From: Pseudoalteromonas sp. A25
GTDB taxonomy: Bacteria; Pseudomonadota; Gammaproteobacteria; Enterobacterales; Alteromonadaceae
Assembly: GCF_009176705.1 (NCBI RefSeq)
Contig: NZ_AP021846.1
Location: 3,530,001-3,594,000 of the forward strand
DNA: 64,000 nucleotides
Direction: 5' to 3'
Shown here: piece by piece, positions 42,856-53,649 of the stretch
Numbering within the stretch: the first letter of the stretch is position 1
Layout: each line of letters starts with the position of its first letter
Notes under the pieces: model-generated
Told to the model about the DNA's origin: nothing
Database searches by the model: none
Seen by the model: the letters and a program-made list of their open reading frames with translations, nothing else
Position numbers and translations under genes: made by a program

Positions 42856-43113
42856 TTAAGCTTGCTTTGGACGTGAAACTACTTCAACTAAAGTCCATGA
42901 TTTCTTTTTAGAAATCGGCGCACATTCACTGATAGTAACTGTATCGCCTGCTTTAGCTGTGTTGCTTTCGTCGTGTGCGTGCAACTTAGTTGTACGCTTG
43001 ATGAATTTACCGTAGATCGGGTGCTTCACCTGACGCTCGATTGCAACAACGATAGATTTGTCCATCTTGTCGCTTAGTACACGACCTTGAAGAGTACGGA
43101 TCTTATCGCTCAT
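42856..43113 (-). CDS. rpsQ: 30S ribosomal protein S17
   Basis: This 85-residue primary 16S rRNA-binding protein has the OB-fold sequence [39 protein letters not shown] and [20 protein letters not shown]. It is the last gene here of the S10 operon; the stop is followed by a strong terminator and repeats instead of rplN. Confidence 0.98.
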   Translation of the reverse strand: MSDKIRTLQGRVLSDKMDKSIVVAIERQVKHPIYGKFIKRTTKLHAHDESNTAKAGDTVTISECAPISKKKSWTLVEVVSRPKQA

Positions 43114-43304
43114 TATGCACCTGCCTTCTGGTTGATAACCGTTTTAACACGCGCAATATTGCGGCGTACTTTTTTCAGCTCGTGAGTTTGAGCTAGCTGA
43201 CCAGTGCTCACTTGCATGCGCAGGTTGAACTGCTCACGTAGTAGCTCTAGAAGTTCAGCATTTAGCTCTTCTACGCTTTTGTCTTTAAGTTCGCTAGCTT
43301 TCAT
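43113..43304 (-). CDS. rpmC: 50S ribosomal protein L29
   Basis: This is a 63-residue, two-helix protein at the exit of the 50S tunnel. The sequence [20 protein letters not shown] and [20 protein letters not shown] is typical. The ATG at 43304 overlaps the rplP stop by one base (TGATG); a GTG one codon earlier is less likely. Its stop overlaps rpsQ's start by one base. Confidence 0.97.
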   Translation of the reverse strand: MKASELKDKSVEELNAELLELLREQFNLRMQVSTGQLAQTHELKKVRRNIARVKTVINQKAGA

Positions 43305-43717
43305 CACATTACCGTCCGAGTTACAAATGTTGTTTTGAAAGGTAATTTACGAGCAGCTAGGTTGAATGCTTCACGAGCAAGCTCTTCAGAAACACCTTCC
43401 ATCTCGTAAAGTACTTTGCCTGGCTGGATTTCAGCAACCCAGTACTCAACAGAGCCTTTACCTTTACCCATACGAACTTCAAGCGGCTTTTCAGTGATTG
43501 GCTTATCTGGGAATACACGGATCCAGATTTTACCTTGACGCTTGATGTGACGTGTCATAGCACGACGAGCTGCTTCGATTTGACGAGCAGTCATACGACC
43601 ACGACCTGTTGCTTTCAAGCCGAAAGAACCGAAGCTTACTTTGTTACCGCTGTTTGCAAGACCACGGTTGCGGCCTTTATGCACTTTACGGAATTTTGTA
43701 CGTTTTGGCTGTAACAT
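43304..43717 (-). CDS. rplP: 50S ribosomal protein L16
   Basis: This 137-residue protein binds 23S rRNA near the A site. [39 protein letters not shown] and [20 protein letters not shown] are diagnostic. It lies between rpsC and rpmC in the usual order, with a one-base overlap into rpmC. Confidence 0.98.
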   Translation of the reverse strand: MLQPKRTKFRKVHKGRNRGLANSGNKVSFGSFGLKATGRGRMTARQIEAARRAMTRHIKRQGKIWIRVFPDKPITEKPLEVRMGKGKGSVEYWVAEIQPGKVLYEMEGVSEELAREAFNLAARKLPFKTTFVTRTVM

Positions 43718-43730
43718 TAATCGCTACCTC

Positions 43731-44432
43731 TTACTTAGCACTTTTTTTGGCTTTCTTCGGCGCACGTTTAGCTGGCTTCTCTTGCTCTTGAACTAGTGGT
43801 AAACCACCAATTACTTCGCCTTTGAAGATCCAAACTTTAACACCGATGATACCGTAAGTGGTTAACGCTTCAGAAGTTGCATAATCGATATCAGCACGTA
43901 GAGTATGTAGAGGTACACGACCTTCACGATACCACTCAGAACGTGCGATTTCAGCGCCGCCTAAACGACCGCTTACTTCAACTTTGATACCTTTAGCACC
44001 AATGCGCATTGCATTTTGTACCGAACGCTTCATAGCGCGACGGAACATAACACGACGCTCAAGCTGAGATGCGATGCCATCTGCAACTAATTGTGCATCT
44101 AGCTCTGGTTTACGTACTTCAGAAATGTTGATCTGAGCAGGTACACCCGCAATCTTTGTTACAGCTTGACGAAGCTTTTCTACGTCTTCGCCTTTTTTAC
44201 CGATAACAACACCAGGACGAGCTGTGTGAATTGTTACACGGATTGATTTAGCTGGACGCTCGATAACGATTTTAGACACAGAAGCTGCTTTCAATTCCTT
44301 AGTAAGGTATTGACGCACTTTGTGATCGCCAAAAAGCTGTGCAGAGAAATCTTTTGTATTCGCGTACCAGGTAGAAACCCAAGGTTTAGAGATACCTAGG
44401 CGAATACCAGTAGGATGAACTTTTTGTCCCAT
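43731..44432 (-). CDS. rpsC: 30S ribosomal protein S3
   Basis: This 233-residue protein has an N-terminal KH domain ([18 protein letters not shown]) and a C-terminal S3 domain ([40 protein letters not shown]), ending in a lysine-rich tail. It forms part of the mRNA entry helicase. It sits between rplV and rplP. Confidence 0.98.
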   Translation of the reverse strand: MGQKVHPTGIRLGISKPWVSTWYANTKDFSAQLFGDHKVRQYLTKELKAASVSKIVIERPAKSIRVTIHTARPGVVIGKKGEDVEKLRQAVTKIAGVPAQINISEVRKPELDAQLVADGIASQLERRVMFRRAMKRSVQNAMRIGAKGIKVEVSGRLGGAEIARSEWYREGRVPLHTLRADIDYATSEALTTYGIIGVKVWIFKGEVIGGLPLVQEQEKPAKRAPKKAKKSAK

Positions 44433-44444
44433 TACTTATATCTC

Positions 44445-44777
44445 CTAGCTATCCGAAACCACAACAGTGATGTGGCTTGTACGCTTAAGGATGCGGTCAG
44501 CGCGTCCTTTAGCACGTGGCATGATACGTTTCATTGTAGGACCATCGTCCACAAAAATCGTAGCTACACGTAGCTCATCAATGTCAGCACCTTCGTTGTG
44601 CTCTGCGTTCGCAATAGCAGACTCAAGTACTTTTTTAACTAATACAGCCGCTTTCTTTGGGCTGTACGCCAGGATTTCTAGAGCGCGATCTACCGGTAGT
44701 CCGCGGATCTGATCAGCTACTAGACGTGCTTTTTGCGCCGAACCAGAGGCGAATTTGTGTTTAGCTAATGCTTCCAT
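44445..44777 (-). CDS. rplV: 50S ribosomal protein L22
   Basis: This 110-residue protein has a beta-hairpin that lines the exit tunnel ([20 protein letters not shown] near residues 75-95; the macrolide-resistance region). The second of two adjacent ATG codons (44777) is chosen: it gives the E. coli length of 110 and proper spacing from the GGAGGG site. Confidence 0.97.
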   Translation of the reverse strand: MEALAKHKFASGSAQKARLVADQIRGLPVDRALEILAYSPKKAAVLVKKVLESAIANAEHNEGADIDELRVATIFVDDGPTMKRIMPRAKGRADRILKRTSHITVVVSDS

Positions 44778-44789
44778 CATACCCTCCGA

Positions 44790-45077
<288 letters not shown>

Positions 45078-45084
45078 TCAACTA

Positions 45085-45909
45085 TTACTTAGTACGACGA
45101 CGTACGATTAATTTATCTGTACGCTTGTTCTTACGTGTTTTAGCACCTTTGGTAGGCTTGCCCCATGGAGACACAGGGTGACGACCACCAGAAGTACGAC
45201 CTTCACCACCACCGTGTGGGTGATCAACCGGGTTCATGGCAACACCACGAACTGTCGGACGAATACCACGCCAGCGGTTAGCACCAGCTTTACCTAGTGA
45301 ACGAAGCATATGCTCAGCATTGCCTACTTCACCTAAGGTAGCGCGACAGTCAGACTCAACTTTACGAACTTCGCCTGAACGAAGACGTAGAGTCACGTAT
45401 TGACCTTCACGTGCTAGGATTTGAACGTATGCACCAGCAGAACGTGCGATTTGAGCACCTTTACCTGGCTTTAATTCTACGTTGTGTACAGTCGAACCTA
45501 CAGGCATATTACGCATTGGCAATGTGTTACCAGCTTTGATTGGTGCGTCAACACCAGACTGGATTTGATCGCCTGCTTTTAAACCTTTAGGTGCAATGAT
45601 GTAACGACGCTCACCGTCTGCATATAATACAAGAGCGATGTTTGCGCTACGGTTTGGATCGTACTCTAGACGCTCAACAGTGGCTGGAATGCCATCTTTA
45701 GTGCGTTTAAAGTCAATTACACGGTAGTGCTGCTTGTGACCACCACCGATGTGACGAACCGTGATACGACCGTTATTGTTACGACCACCTGATTTAGAGT
45801 TTTTCTCTAATAGCGGAGCGTAAGGCTTACCCTTGTGTAGATCAGGGTTAACCACTTTAACGACGTGACGACGACCCGCAGAAGTTGGTTTACACTTTTG
45901 AAGTGCCAT
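45085..45909 (-). CDS. rplB: 50S ribosomal protein L2
   Basis: This 274-residue protein is essential for the peptidyl-transferase core and subunit joining. It shows the OB domain ([20 protein letters not shown]), the SH3-like domain, and the conserved [20 protein letters not shown] with the critical His at about residue 229. Confidence 0.98.
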   Translation of the reverse strand: MALQKCKPTSAGRRHVVKVVNPDLHKGKPYAPLLEKNSKSGGRNNNGRITVRHIGGGHKQHYRVIDFKRTKDGIPATVERLEYDPNRSANIALVLYADGERRYIIAPKGLKAGDQIQSGVDAPIKAGNTLPMRNMPVGSTVHNVELKPGKGAQIARSAGAYVQILAREGQYVTLRLRSGEVRKVESDCRATLGEVGNAEHMLRSLGKAGANRWRGIRPTVRGVAMNPVDHPHGGGEGRTSGGRHPVSPWGKPTKGAKTRKNKRTDKLIVRRRTK

Positions 45910-45926
45910 AATTCTAACTCCCCTTA

Positions 45927-46229
45927 TTACTCGGCGCCGCCGACAAAGTCTAGCTCGCTACCTTCTTTAAGAGTAACGTAGGCTTTTTTCCAGTCTGAAC
46001 GACGACCGAAACGCATACCAGTACGCTTTGTTTTACCCTTAACATTCAAAGTACGAACACCAGTTACTTCTACTTCAAAAAGCTTCTCAACTGCTGCTTT
46101 AACTTCAGCTTTAGTTGCGTCTTTAGCTACTTTGAAAACGATCGTGTTGTTTTCTTCAGCAGCAATCGTGCTTTTTTCAGAGATGTGTGGAGCAAGAATC
46201 ACTTTTAAAAGACGTTCTTCACGGATCAT
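45927..46229 (-). CDS. rplW: 50S ribosomal protein L23
   Basis: This 100-residue protein at the tunnel exit is the docking site for trigger factor and SRP. Segments [19 protein letters not shown] and [20 protein letters not shown] are typical. It overlaps the end of rplD by 4 bases. Confidence 0.97.
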   Translation of the reverse strand: MIREERLLKVILAPHISEKSTIAAEENNTIVFKVAKDATKAEVKAAVEKLFEVEVTGVRTLNVKGKTKRTGMRFGRRSDWKKAYVTLKEGSELDFVGGAE

Positions 46230-46828
46230 GCTAGCGCCTCCTCAAGTTGCTTAACAGCACCTGCAGTAATAAGTACCTTATCGAAAGCGATTAGGCTTAC
46301 TGGGTCAATGCCAGCTACATCACGCGTGTCAACCTTGTACAGGTTACGTGCAGAAAGGAATAGATTCTCATCTACTTCTTCAGTCACGATAAGCACGTCT
46401 TTAAGCTCAAGCTCTTTAAGCTTAGCTACTAGCTCTTTAGTTTTAGGTGCTTCTAAACCGAAGTTTTCAACAACCACTAAACGCTCTTGACGAACAAGCT
46501 CAGACAAGATGCTCTTAATCGCACCGCGATACATCTTACGGTTAACTTTTTGGCTGTGATCTTGCGGCTTAGCTGCAAAGCTCACACCACCGCTGCGCCA
46601 GATTGGGCTGCGGATTGTACCAGCACGAGCACGGCCAGTACCTTTTTGAGCGAATGGCTTCTTACCACCGCCTCTTACTTCAGAACGTGTCTTCTGAGCA
46701 CGAGTACCTTGACGAGCACCTGCTGCATAAGCAACAACTACCTGGTGTACTAATGCTTCGTTAAACTCACGTCCAAAAGTAGCTTCGGAAACTTCAAGCG
46801 CGCCAGCGCCTTTAATTGCTAATTCCAT
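46226..46828 (-). CDS. rplD: 50S ribosomal protein L4 (operon regulator)
   Basis: This is a 200-residue protein. The long loop that reaches the exit tunnel is [20 protein letters not shown]. In enterobacteria L4 also represses the S10 operon by acting on the leader; the structured leader upstream of rpsJ suggests the same here. The ATG at 46828 is used; GGAG lies 8 bases upstream, and a GTG one codon earlier is ignored. Confidence 0.97.
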   Translation of the reverse strand: MELAIKGAGALEVSEATFGREFNEALVHQVVVAYAAGARQGTRAQKTRSEVRGGGKKPFAQKGTGRARAGTIRSPIWRSGGVSFAAKPQDHSQKVNRKMYRGAIKSILSELVRQERLVVVENFGLEAPKTKELVAKLKELELKDVLIVTEEVDENLFLSARNLYKVDTRDVAGIDPVSLIAFDKVLITAGAVKQLEEALA

Positions 46829-46845
46829 CACTAAATCTCCAGGAC

Positions 46846-47481
46846 TTATGCTTTAACAGCTGGTTTAACGACTACGTCACCGCCGATAGCGCCAGGTACT
46901 GCACCTTTAACTAAAAGCAGGTTACGCTCAGCGTCAACACGTACTAGTTCTAGGTTCTGAGTAGTAGTTTGCACATTACCCATTTGACCAGCCATTTTCT
47001 TACCTTTAAACACCTTACCAGGTGATTGGTTTTGACCGATTGAACCAGGAGCACGGTGAGACAAAGAGTTACCGTGTGTAGCGTCTTGCATGCTGAAGTT
47101 CCAGCGCTTAACACCACCTTGGAAACCTTTACCTTTTGAAGTACCAGTAACGTCTACTTTGTTTACATCGTTGAATAGTTCAACAGTAAGCTCAGCACCT
47201 ACTTCAAAATCGCCTTCACCACCATTTAGGCGGAATTCCCACAGGCCACGACCCGCTTCAACACCCGCTTTAGCGAAGTGACCCGCTGCAGCTTTGTTTA
47301 CACGGCTTGCTTTTTTCTCGCCTGCAGTAACTTGAAGCGCTTCATAACCGTCTGTTGCTTCAGATTTGATCTGAGTAACACGGTTAGGCGTCGCTTCGAT
47401 AACTGTCACAGGGATAGATACACCATCTTCAGTGAAGATACGTGTCATACCCACTTTACGACCGACTAGACCTAATGCCAT
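46846..47481 (-). CDS. rplC: 50S ribosomal protein L3
   Basis: This 211-residue assembly-initiator protein shows [20 protein letters not shown] at the N-terminus. [20 protein letters not shown] follows, with the Gln that is methylated by PrmB in the conserved GS.GQNQSPG region ([19 protein letters not shown]). It lies between rpsJ and rplD. Confidence 0.98.
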   Translation of the reverse strand: MALGLVGRKVGMTRIFTEDGVSIPVTVIEATPNRVTQIKSEATDGYEALQVTAGEKKASRVNKAAAGHFAKAGVEAGRGLWEFRLNGGEGDFEVGAELTVELFNDVNKVDVTGTSKGKGFQGGVKRWNFSMQDATHGNSLSHRAPGSIGQNQSPGKVFKGKKMAGQMGNVQTTTQNLELVRVDAERNLLLVKGAVPGAIGGDVVVKPAVKA

Positions 47482-47508
47482 TTTCCTAAAACCTCTCTAA
47501 TCTTCCGA

Positions 47509-48008
<500 letters not shown>

Positions 48009-48036
48009 ATTATAATGATATTGGTGATAAATGCAA
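48009..48036 (-). promoter_or_regulatory. Sigma-70 promoter of the S10 operon
   Basis: On the minus strand there is TTGCAT, 16 bases, and a perfect TATAAT. The expected start point lies at about 48002, giving a leader of about 180 bases. Confidence 0.65.
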
Positions 48037-48232
48037 CAACTAATACTACGTTATTTTTGGTATGGATTGCTAAGCTACGTGTAGCTACGATTTTTGTGGG
48101 CCATGGTCCTACAAGTTGTTGTACTTATTCTTTGCATCTTTAACCTAGTTAGTAGCTCATCCAAAATGCTATAAATGGTCAGTCCAGTTAAAGCTTGGTA
48201 TGCTATTGCAAAATTTTAAATATGGTGTTGTC

Positions 48233-50659
48233 ATGAGAATCGTTTCTCGTATATTAAATCTATTCGCCCAGTGGGCTAATCTATTATTTGTCAAAACAAA
48301 ATTACTACCAGACAACCCAGTAACACAGTTCAGCCTAAATCCCGAACAGCCTACTTTTTATGTTACTAGGCTTAATTCTCGTGCCGACCTTGCTGCATTA
48401 GATGCCGTTTGTAAAAAGCTGGGATTACCAAGAGCAACTCAACCACAACTCCTGGCTGGTAAAGAAATTGACCGCTTTATTGGTTTGCAAAATCCTACCC
48501 CTTTGTTTGCAAAAGTTGCAAAACCTAGCAACGCCCTTGCCACTGGTAAAGCGATCTTTACTGCCTTAAACAGTGATCCCAAGGCTCAGGCTCAAATTGT
48601 ACCTGTTACCATTTTATGGGGTCGCAATCCAGGTAAAGAAAAACCAGGCATTGGCACGTTATTTTCGCATTCATTAACCCCCAGTTGGCTCCGGAAATTT
48701 TTTGTTGTACTGTTTTCGGGACGCGATAATTTAGTACGCTTTAGCCAACCTATCGATCTCAATCAATTAATCAACGACAAATCGGACGTAGAGGAATTGC
48801 CTCAAAAACTAGTGCGTGTTGCACGTGTGCACTTTCGCCGCCAGAAACTTGCCGCTACAGGCCCTAAACTGCCTTCTAGGGATCAGTTATTTAGCTCTTT
48901 ACTCGCAGCACCCGCAATAAAAAAGGCGATTGCTGATGAGGCAAAAAGTAAAGGATTAAGTTATGAAGAGGCACGTCTCAATGCACAAGAGCTGCTTGAA
49001 GAAATTGCCGCAAACTACTCCGATGCGATGGTTCGCGTTGGCGATCGTATTCTGACCTGGCTTTGGAATAAACTCTACAATGGTATTGAGGTCAAATATG
49101 CAGAGCGAGTTCATCAATTAGCAGATAAGGGTCATGAAATAATTTACGTACCTTGTCATCGCAGTCATATGGACTATCTGTTGTTAACCTATGTTATCTA
49201 TCATCAAGGACTTGTACCACCGCATATAGCCGCTGGAGTCAATCTTAATTTCTTCCCTGCTGGGGGGGTTTTCCGTCGTTCTGGAGCATTCTTTATTCGT
49301 CGTTCGTTTGCTGGCAACAAGCTTTACTCAGCCGTATTCAAAGAATATTTAAGTCAACTGTTTATCAAAGGCTACTCAGTAAAGTTTTACACTGAAGGAG
49401 GACGCAGTCGAACGGGACGTTTGCTGCCACCTAAAACGGGCATGCTGGCAATGACAATTCAGTCTATGCTGCGCGGTATCGACCGCCCGATCTCAATAGT
49501 GCCTGTGTATATTGGTTACGAGCATGTGATGGAAATTAATACCTACTTAAAAGAGTTGGCTGGCAATCACAAAAAGAATGAATCAATCTTTGCCGTCTTT
49601 AAAGCTATCAAGAATCTCAAAAATTACGGGCGTGGCTATCTAAACTTTGGCGAACCAATCAATGTTAATCAGTATTTAAACGAGCACCAAAGTAATTGGC
49701 GAGAGGCTATTCACCCTACAGACATTCAAAAGCCTCTGTGGCTGAACACCCAAGTGGCAGAGCTTGCTGATACAGTCATGATCAATATCAACAGTGCTGC
49801 AGCGCTCAATGCAATTAATCTATTAGCGACAATATTATTGAGTAATAGTCAATTCGCACTCAGTAAACGTAAGCTGTTAGAGCAGATGTCTTTTTATCTC
49901 ACCCTACAACGCAGTGCCAAATATAATGAACAAGTCACAGTACCGGAAGATTCTGCTGAGCAGTTGCTTAGTCATGCATTAAAACTCAATAAGCTTGATG
50001 TATTATCAGATGAACTAGGGGAAATAATCGCCATCAAAGAAAAAGAGCGAACCTTGTTCAATTACTACCGTAACAACATTGTTCACCTATTCGCTGTGCC
50101 TAGCATCATCGCTCAGCAGCTATTCAATCGCTTTAGCGTAACAGTACAAGAGTACCAACAATTATTTGATGTAATTTACCCACTATTTGCCAAAGAGTGG
50201 TTCCTTACACCGATGCGCGAAGACTATATTACAGACATCTTAACATGCTTCGCACAGCAAGGGCTGATTGAGTTTGACGGTAAAACAGCTCACGTTATTA
50301 AAGGCAGTACAGGTCTAGCGCAATTAGAAATGCTAGGCAAAGTTAGTCAGTTAACACTCGAGCGTTATGCAATAACCGCCAGTTTAATACTAAAGAAACA
50401 TGGCTGTACCCGCAAAACTCTTGAATCTGAAACTGAAGTCATTGCAAATCGACTCGGCACATTGCATGGCATTAAAAGCCCTGAGTTTTTTGATAAGAAA
50501 GTCCTCGTTGCATTTATCAATAGCCTCAAAGAGCAAGGGTTTATCAACGTGTCTGATGAGCAGTGCATTCACGCGCAAGAGAAGTTAAAAGTGCTACAGC
50601 AACACCTCAATGACTTATTGCCAGCACGCATTGGTGAGTCAATTCAAGATGCGCTCTGA
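48233..50659 (+). CDS. plsB: Glycerol-3-phosphate acyltransferase PlsB
   Basis: PlsB is an inner-membrane enzyme that puts the first acyl chain on glycerol-3-phosphate. The acyltransferase motifs are PCHRSHMDYLLLTYV (HxxxxD, block I), GGVFRRSGAFFIRR (block II), FYTEGGRSRTGRLLPPKTGM (block III) and ISIVPVYIGYEHV (block IV). The ATG at 48233 gives 808 residues, matching E. coli PlsB (807), and begins MRIVSRILNLFAQW. An in-frame ATG at 48200 is also possible, and neither has a clear ribosome-binding site. It is divergent from rpsJ. Confidence 0.96.
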   Translation: MRIVSRILNLFAQWANLLFVKTKLLPDNPVTQFSLNPEQPTFYVTRLNSRADLAALDAVCKKLGLPRATQPQLLAGKEIDRFIGLQNPTPLFAKVAKPSNALATGKAIFTALNSDPKAQAQIVPVTILWGRNPGKEKPGIGTLFSHSLTPSWLRKFFVVLFSGRDNLVRFSQPIDLNQLINDKSDVEELPQKLVRVARVHFRRQKLAATGPKLPSRDQLFSSLLAAPAIKKAIADEAKSKGLSYEEARLNAQELLEEIAANYSDAMVRVGDRILTWLWNKLYNGIEVKYAERVHQLADKGHEIIYVPCHRSHMDYLLLTYVIYHQGLVPPHIAAGVNLNFFPAGGVFRRSGAFFIRRSFAGNKLYSAVFKEYLSQLFIKGYSVKFYTEGGRSRTGRLLPPKTGMLAMTIQSMLRGIDRPISIVPVYIGYEHVMEINTYLKELAGNHKKNESIFAVFKAIKNLKNYGRGYLNFGEPINVNQYLNEHQSNWREAIHPTDIQKPLWLNTQVAELADTVMININSAAALNAINLLATILLSNSQFALSKRKLLEQMSFYLTLQRSAKYNEQVTVPEDSAEQLLSHALKLNKLDVLSDELGEIIAIKEKERTLFNYYRNNIVHLFAVPSIIAQQLFNRFSVTVQEYQQLFDVIYPLFAKEWFLTPMREDYITDILTCFAQQGLIEFDGKTAHVIKGSTGLAQLEMLGKVSQLTLERYAITASLILKKHGCTRKTLESETEVIANRLGTLHGIKSPEFFDKKVLVAFINSLKEQGFINVSDEQCIHAQEKLKVLQQHLNDLLPARIGESIQDAL

Positions 50660-50679
50660 GCAACCAAGAAGTAAAAGAT

Positions 50680-50706
50680 GCCGCCGATAACTCGGCGGCT
50701 TAATTT
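50680..50706. terminator. Terminator between convergent plsB and tesB
   Basis: GCCGCCGA and TCGGCGGC form a perfect 8-bp GC-rich stem with a 4-base loop. It is followed on the plus strand by TTAATTTTA and on the minus strand by ATCTTTTAC. Confidence 0.7.
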
Positions 50707-51569
50707 TACTCGCCGCGCTGGCGCATCACCCCTTCTTGTATAGTTGAAGCAACGAGTTCACCTTGACGATTAAAAAACTGCCCGCGCACTAAACCACGGC
50801 CATTAGATGCACTAGGGCTATCTACGCTATATAAAATCCATTCATCCATTCGAAACGGTCTGTGAAACCACATAGCATGATCTATGGTAGCAACCTGCAT
50901 ACTTGGATGCAAAAACGATAGACCATGTGGCTGCAACGCCGTTGGCAAAAATTCAAAATCTGATGCATACGCCAACAAATAATTGTGTATACGCCTGTCA
51001 TCAGGCAAGGGACCATTGCTTTTAAACCAAACATGGCGCTGCGGCTCTGTTATCTCTGGCTGGAATGGGTTTTGAAATTCTACTGGGCGCGTTTCAAGCG
51101 GCATATCACAGGTGAACTTATTACGCAGTTTTTCAGGGATCAATGCTTTATTTTCACGATAGAAGTCGATGGAAGACTTTAACTCTTCCGGCCCTGGCAC
51201 ATTAGGCATAGTGCTTTGATGTGACACCCCCGGTTCATCACCTTGAAAAGAGGCGGTCATATAAAAGATAGGCTTTCCATATTGAATTGCCCGTACCCGT
51301 CGAGTACTAAAACTGCGTCCGTCACGGATCACCTCTACATCATATACAATCGGCTTTTTTGCATCCCCCGGGCGCAAAAAATAGGAGTGTAATGAGTTCA
51401 CATAACGACCCTCTGGCAAGGTGTATTTTGCCGCAGAAAGAGCTTGCCCCATCACCTGCCCACCAAATACCTGTGGAAACCCTAAATCTTGGCTTTGCCC
51501 TCGGTAAATACCTTGCTCTATCTCTTCAAGTTTTAAAAGCGATAGTAGATCAGTAAGAACCTGACTCAT
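50706..51569 (-). CDS. tesB: Acyl-CoA thioesterase II
   Basis: This 287-residue double-hotdog thioesterase hydrolyses medium to long acyl-Co[51 protein letters not shown] (active-site Asp) and [20 protein letters not shown] are TesB signatures. The length equals E. coli TesB (286). It converges with plsB. Confidence 0.95.
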   Translation of the reverse strand: MSQVLTDLLSLLKLEEIEQGIYRGQSQDLGFPQVFGGQVMGQALSAAKYTLPEGRYVNSLHSYFLRPGDAKKPIVYDVEVIRDGRSFSTRRVRAIQYGKPIFYMTASFQGDEPGVSHQSTMPNVPGPEELKSSIDFYRENKALIPEKLRNKFTCDMPLETRPVEFQNPFQPEITEPQRHVWFKSNGPLPDDRRIHNYLLAYASDFEFLPTALQPHGLSFLHPSMQVATIDHAMWFHRPFRMDEWILYSVDSPSASNGRGLVRGQFFNRQGELVASTIQEGVMRQRGE

Positions 51570-51717
51570 CGGGCCCCCTTATTTTCATCAGCTTAATTCA
51601 ATAATCATAGTATAATAGTCAGCGCGATGAGTCACCTTCACACAAGCGGTAGCAACAATTATGTAGAAGCGTCGATTTACAGCTATTTCAGTATTAACAA
51701 CAGCACGCAGGTAAAGC

Positions 51718-52167
51718 ATGGCATATTGGTTATTTAAAACAGAACCCGACACATTCTCCATTGACGATCTTAGAGATGCAGGAAAACAAGGTGCTTTTTG
51801 GGAAGGGGTGAGAAATTACCAAGCCCGCAACTTTTTGCGTGATCAAGTTAAGTTGCATGACTTCGTTTTTATTTATCATTCGAGTTGTAAAATACCAGCC
51901 ATTGTTGGTGTCGCTAAAGTCATAAAATCAGCGCAACCCGATCCGTACCAATTTGACAGCAAAAGTGACTACTTTGATGCTAAATCACGCACTGATGATC
52001 CGAGGTGGTACGGTGTAACGCTTGAGTATGTGAAACATGTCAGGCCAATCACCCTATCGTCTATTAAGGCAAACGTAAACATTACGGAGCTTGCTTTAAA
52101 AAAGGCAGGTAGACTTTCAATTATGCCAGTAAGCGGTCAAGAATGGCGATTACTTTGCCAAGATTAA
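51718..52167 (+). CDS. EVE-domain protein
   Basis: This 149-residue protein consists of one EVE domain (YWLFKTEPDTFSIDDL, WEGVRNYQARNFLRD, FIYHSSCKIPAIVGVAKV, WYGVTLEYV). EVE is a PUA-like fold that binds modified bases in DNA or RNA; human THYN1 is the reference. Here it is a free-standing small protein, so it may read a modified nucleotide, but the target is unknown. It overlaps the convergent small membrane-protein gene by 4 bases at the 3' end. Confidence 0.88.
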   Translation: MAYWLFKTEPDTFSIDDLRDAGKQGAFWEGVRNYQARNFLRDQVKLHDFVFIYHSSCKIPAIVGVAKVIKSAQPDPYQFDSKSDYFDAKSRTDDPRWYGVTLEYVKHVRPITLSSIKANVNITELALKKAGRLSIMPVSGQEWRLLCQD

Positions 52168-52385
52168 CGACGAGAACGTCGCTTACCTCTGCGTGGCTTG
52201 TGTGGATGGATACCTTCTTTAGGTATCATAGAAAAATATAACAGCAGCGCCAGCCATGAAAAAAGTAATGTGCCAAGTAGCCATCCATTCTTTTCATGGC
52301 CTTTTGTCCGTTTACTATTGAGGATCATTGCAAACGGAGCTAAATAAGCGCATACGCCAATAAATAATAAAATCAGCTCACTCAT
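52164..52385 (-). CDS. Small two-helix membrane protein coupled to the K+ channel gene
   Basis: I do not recognise this 73-residue protein. It starts MSELILLFIGVCAYLAPFA, has a second hydrophobic helix at about residues 36-56 (GWLLGTLLFSWLALLLYFSM), and ends in a very basic tail, HPHKPRRGKRRSRR. The ATG overlaps the stop of the K+ channel gene as ATGA, so translation should be coupled. The short loop between helices (NSKRTKGHEKN) is also basic, so both polar parts may face the cytoplasm or nucleic acid. A role as channel accessory subunit is inference. Confidence 0.7.
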   Translation of the reverse strand: MSELILLFIGVCAYLAPFAMILNSKRTKGHEKNGWLLGTLLFSWLALLLYFSMIPKEGIHPHKPRRGKRRSRR

Positions 52386-53446
52386 GATAAGCTTTGCCAT
52401 GCAACTTCATCTGGTAATACCCGTTCAGTAGCAATGTAATGAAGAATGTCCCCCGCATTTACTGGGTAGTCCAAGGGCGGGTTTAATTCCATCGCTTGCG
52501 CACTCAAATCATGCGCAACACCCAACAAAATTGCATCATGTTTTTCTTTAAAATAATGAAATAATGCGCCAAATTGACACGTTTTTATACCAGAGGGTAA
52601 CCGTAAACTAAATTGCGTATCGCCATGCAAAGTTGACAGTAACTCTTCTTGCACTCGACTAGAACCTGGGTCTTGCATCGCCCTAACCAAAATTTCTGCT
52701 GACTTACTAGACGAGCACTCCACATTTTGGCAATGAGCACGTAGCAAACTCACCTTGCTCTCATCCACAAAATGAGCACTAATGTGTGCCCCAGCTTGAA
52801 CCATAGGACTTAGCTTTAAAGCGGTCGTAAATGTTTGATCGTCATCTTGCCCATCAATGATAATTTTATCCGCTTGAGCGATACCTATGCGAGCCAATTC
52901 TTCGTCATCTGTGAAACTTGATAACTTAGCAAAATCAACCTGAGAATAGCTCAATAAAGGATGCTCTATATCGTCAACGACAGCCAAAACGATACGTCTG
53001 TCTTGACGTTTTACATCTGCTAAAATGTAGTCAATCATCTTCTTGGTTCGAGTGGGATGCCAGCCAAAAATAATGATATGGTTACGTAAATGGTAAAAGT
53101 CTTTATCGCCAGTCATTGATCTTCTTATCCAAAATGTCATAAATTGACCCGCTTTGCCGAGTAAAATACCAAACAAAGCTAGCCCAAACGGGATCTGCAC
53201 CAACGCAACAACCCAGCGGCCCAATTCCGTGGTTGCACTAAAATCACCATAGCCAACAGTAGAGGTGGTCACTATATAATAATAAATAAATGTGTTGGGT
53301 TCTATTAAGGCCTGCTCTCCTGCATAGTTCAGCAACCCCCAAACTAATGTTAAATGGCCAAGAGTCACGGTACTTAACAGTTGCCAACTTGCCTTATCCA
53401 CATGCGCCTGCAACAGTACCAGTAAACGTTTAAATATGATTGGCAT
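52382..53446 (-). CDS. Potassium channel with RCK/TrkA-N domain
   Basis: This 354-residue protein has a transmembrane helix at about residues 22-42, a pore loop with the K+ selectivity filter TVGYGDF at about 62-68, and a second helix at about 75-105: a 2TM channel. The cytoplasmic part has a Rossmann-like RCK domain starting HIIIFGWHPTRTKKMIDYIL and an RCK-C-like end (LNPPLDYPVNAGDILHYIA). Its architecture is like MthK. The Rossmann loop is GWHPT rather than GxGxxG, as in MthK (GWSES). Gating ligand unknown. It overlaps the downstream small gene by ATGA. Confidence 0.88.
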   Translation of the reverse strand: MPIIFKRLLVLLQAHVDKASWQLLSTVTLGHLTLVWGLLNYAGEQALIEPNTFIYYYIVTTSTVGYGDFSATTELGRWVVALVQIPFGLALFGILLGKAGQFMTFWIRRSMTGDKDFYHLRNHIIIFGWHPTRTKKMIDYILADVKRQDRRIVLAVVDDIEHPLLSYSQVDFAKLSSFTDDEELARIGIAQADKIIIDGQDDDQTFTTALKLSPMVQAGAHISAHFVDESKVSLLRAHCQNVECSSSKSAEILVRAMQDPGSSRVQEELLSTLHGDTQFSLRLPSGIKTCQFGALFHYFKEKHDAILLGVAHDLSAQAMELNPPLDYPVNAGDILHYIATERVLPDEVAWQSLS

Positions 53447-53649
53447 AGTATAATGCTGTTTATGATTCTATAACGTTACCTTACTTGATATCTATATGCT
53501 TGAAAACCTCATTAATTCAAACTACTTGGCAAACTAATAAGTAAAAACATCAGTACATTTGCTCTGGCGCTTACCTATTTTGCAAAGCTCGTATTTTGTT
53601 GCAACTTCAGTATACTGATGCATAATGCTTAGAAATAGGAAGGTGTCGT

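Noticed and set aside
48060..48135. Short palindromes (AGCTAC-GT-GTAGCT and a GGCCATGG core) between rpsJ and plsB
   Set aside because: They are small, lack T-runs and do not match a regulator site I know, so they are probably incidental.
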